A stretch of 64,000 bases of DNA from Haladaptatus salinisoli (GTDB taxonomy: Archaea > Halobacteriota > Halobacteria > Halobacteriales > Haladaptataceae): contig NZ_CP085327.1 in the NCBI RefSeq assembly GCF_020614375.1, positions 558,001 to 622,000 of the forward strand, in the 5' to 3' direction. The stretch's first letter is position 1; each line of letters opens with the position of its first letter. This document shows, one piece after another, positions 63,584 through 64,000 of the stretch. The notes under the pieces were generated by a model. It saw nothing but the letters and a program-made list of their open reading frames with translations, did no database searches and was not told where the DNA came from. The position numbers and the translations under genes were made by a program.

Positions 63584-64000
63584 TTATCCGAACATAGCGC
63601 CGAGGCCTTCTCCGGCCGCGTCGTCGTCATCGTCTTCGTCGTCTTCGTCTTCGGACTCGGCTTCCGTTTCTTCGTCAGTCGATTCTTCTTCCTCGGCCGC
63701 ACCGCCCGCGGCGGGGGCTTCGATGCCGCGAAGCTCCTCGGGCAGCGCGTCCTCGTCCTCGATTTGGGCGGCCAGCGTCCGCACCTGCGCGTCCGCCTTG
63801 CTCACGAGATCCGGGGCAAGGTCGGGGCTCTCGATGGCGGCCTGTAGACCGAGGCTCTTGGCCTCGCCGGTCGCCTTCGAGACGAGCAGGGGTACGGTCT
63901 GGTCGGTCGGGAACACCGCGTTGACCGAGAGGTTGCGACCGAAGGCCGCGGCCCGCTCGATGTCCGCGCGGTACTCGTCGACGTCGATGGCGAGTTCGTC
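63584..64000 (-). CDS. rpl10: Ribosomal protein P0/L10 (C-terminal part)
   Basis: The last 138 residues of L10/P0; the gene continues past the right edge. Visible are [20 protein letters not shown], the helical L12-binding region (about the middle of the fragment) and a long acidic tail ending GEGLGAMFG, nearly the same tail as in L12. L1 and L11 genes usually lie further upstream in this operon, outside the window. Confidence 0.95.
   Translation of the reverse strand, partial: DELAIDVDEYRADIERAAAFGRNLSVNAVFPTDQTVPLLVSKATGEAKSLGLQAAIESPDLAPDLVSKADAQVRTLAAQIEDEDALPEELRGIEAPAAGGAAEEEESTDEETEAESEDEDDEDDDDDAAGEGLGAMFG

Overview
The window is chromosomal DNA from an extremely halophilic archaeon (class Halobacteria). 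Evidence is the uniformly high GC, the strongly acidic proteins, twin-arginine lipoprotein signals, leaderless genes behind TTTAAA-type boxes, a TFB gene, an archaeal P-stalk pair (L10/L12), an archaeal initiator tRNA and a full Mrp-type antiporter operon. I cannot fix the genus from sequence alone; Haladaptatus-like is only a guess. Coding density is high and most of the window is ordinary core or operon DNA, so the unusual signals are few.

Left to right. 0-2.2 kb (minus): a secretion/pilus pair, a TadC-like membrane protein cut by the window edge and its ATPase. 2.4-4.5 kb: a conserved haloarchaeal protein, a tiny membrane protein and a phosphohexomutase with a non-standard sugar loop. 4.6-11.2 kb (plus): a nucleoside uptake and salvage block (BMP lipoprotein, ATPase, two permeases, cytidine deaminase, uridine phosphorylase). 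11.2-13.5 kb: a large DUF2298 'YYY' membrane protein on the opposite strand. 13.6 kb: initiator tRNA-Met. 13.8-14.8 kb: a DJ-1/PfpI protein and a small membrane protein. 15.0-21.6 kb (plus): a five-gene peptide-type ABC importer. 21.7-24.9 kb: small, mostly membrane proteins and an HGPRT-like phosphoribosyltransferase.

24.9-26.8 kb is the one clear accessory islet. It holds no housekeeping gene. It contains a 323-bp near-palindromic element with nested hairpins, a hairpin-rich stretch that may be the decayed right end of an IS200/IS605 (TnpB-type) element, and an AT-rich type IV pilin gene. It separates the phosphoribosyltransferase from the seven-gene mrp/mnh operon (26.8-32.7 kb), whose genes overlap or nearly abut.

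32.7-43.4 kb: CoaBC, a 5'-truncated ABC exporter abutting a SugE-type SMR gene, an SRPBCC protein, a DMT exporter, a GNAT, an alkaline-phosphatase-superfamily enzyme, a degenerate DHH protein, inorganic pyrophosphatase, a PadR regulator, RNase HI with its partner, and TFB. 43.5-50.7 kb: NreA, a short lipoprotein-like fragment, an MFS transporter, CorA, a lipoprotein, and CysRS with a conserved partner. 50.7-55.6 kb: small conserved haloarchaeal proteins (Trm112-like, winged-helix, coiled-coil, UPF0058, ribbon-helix-helix). 55.7-59.5 kb: a molybdopterin oxidoreductase and the menF-menD pair of menaquinone synthesis. 59.5-64.0 kb: two small proteins, a solitary TopoVI-A/Spo11-like protein, a TctA-like permease, and L12 with the 3' part of L10.

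The most interesting items are the structured element at 25.1-25.4 kb, the solitary Spo11/TopoVI-A-like gene at 60.4-61.8 kb, the phosphohexomutase beside the nucleoside locus, and the DHH protein that has lost its name motif. I found no CRISPR array, rRNA gene or intact transposase.
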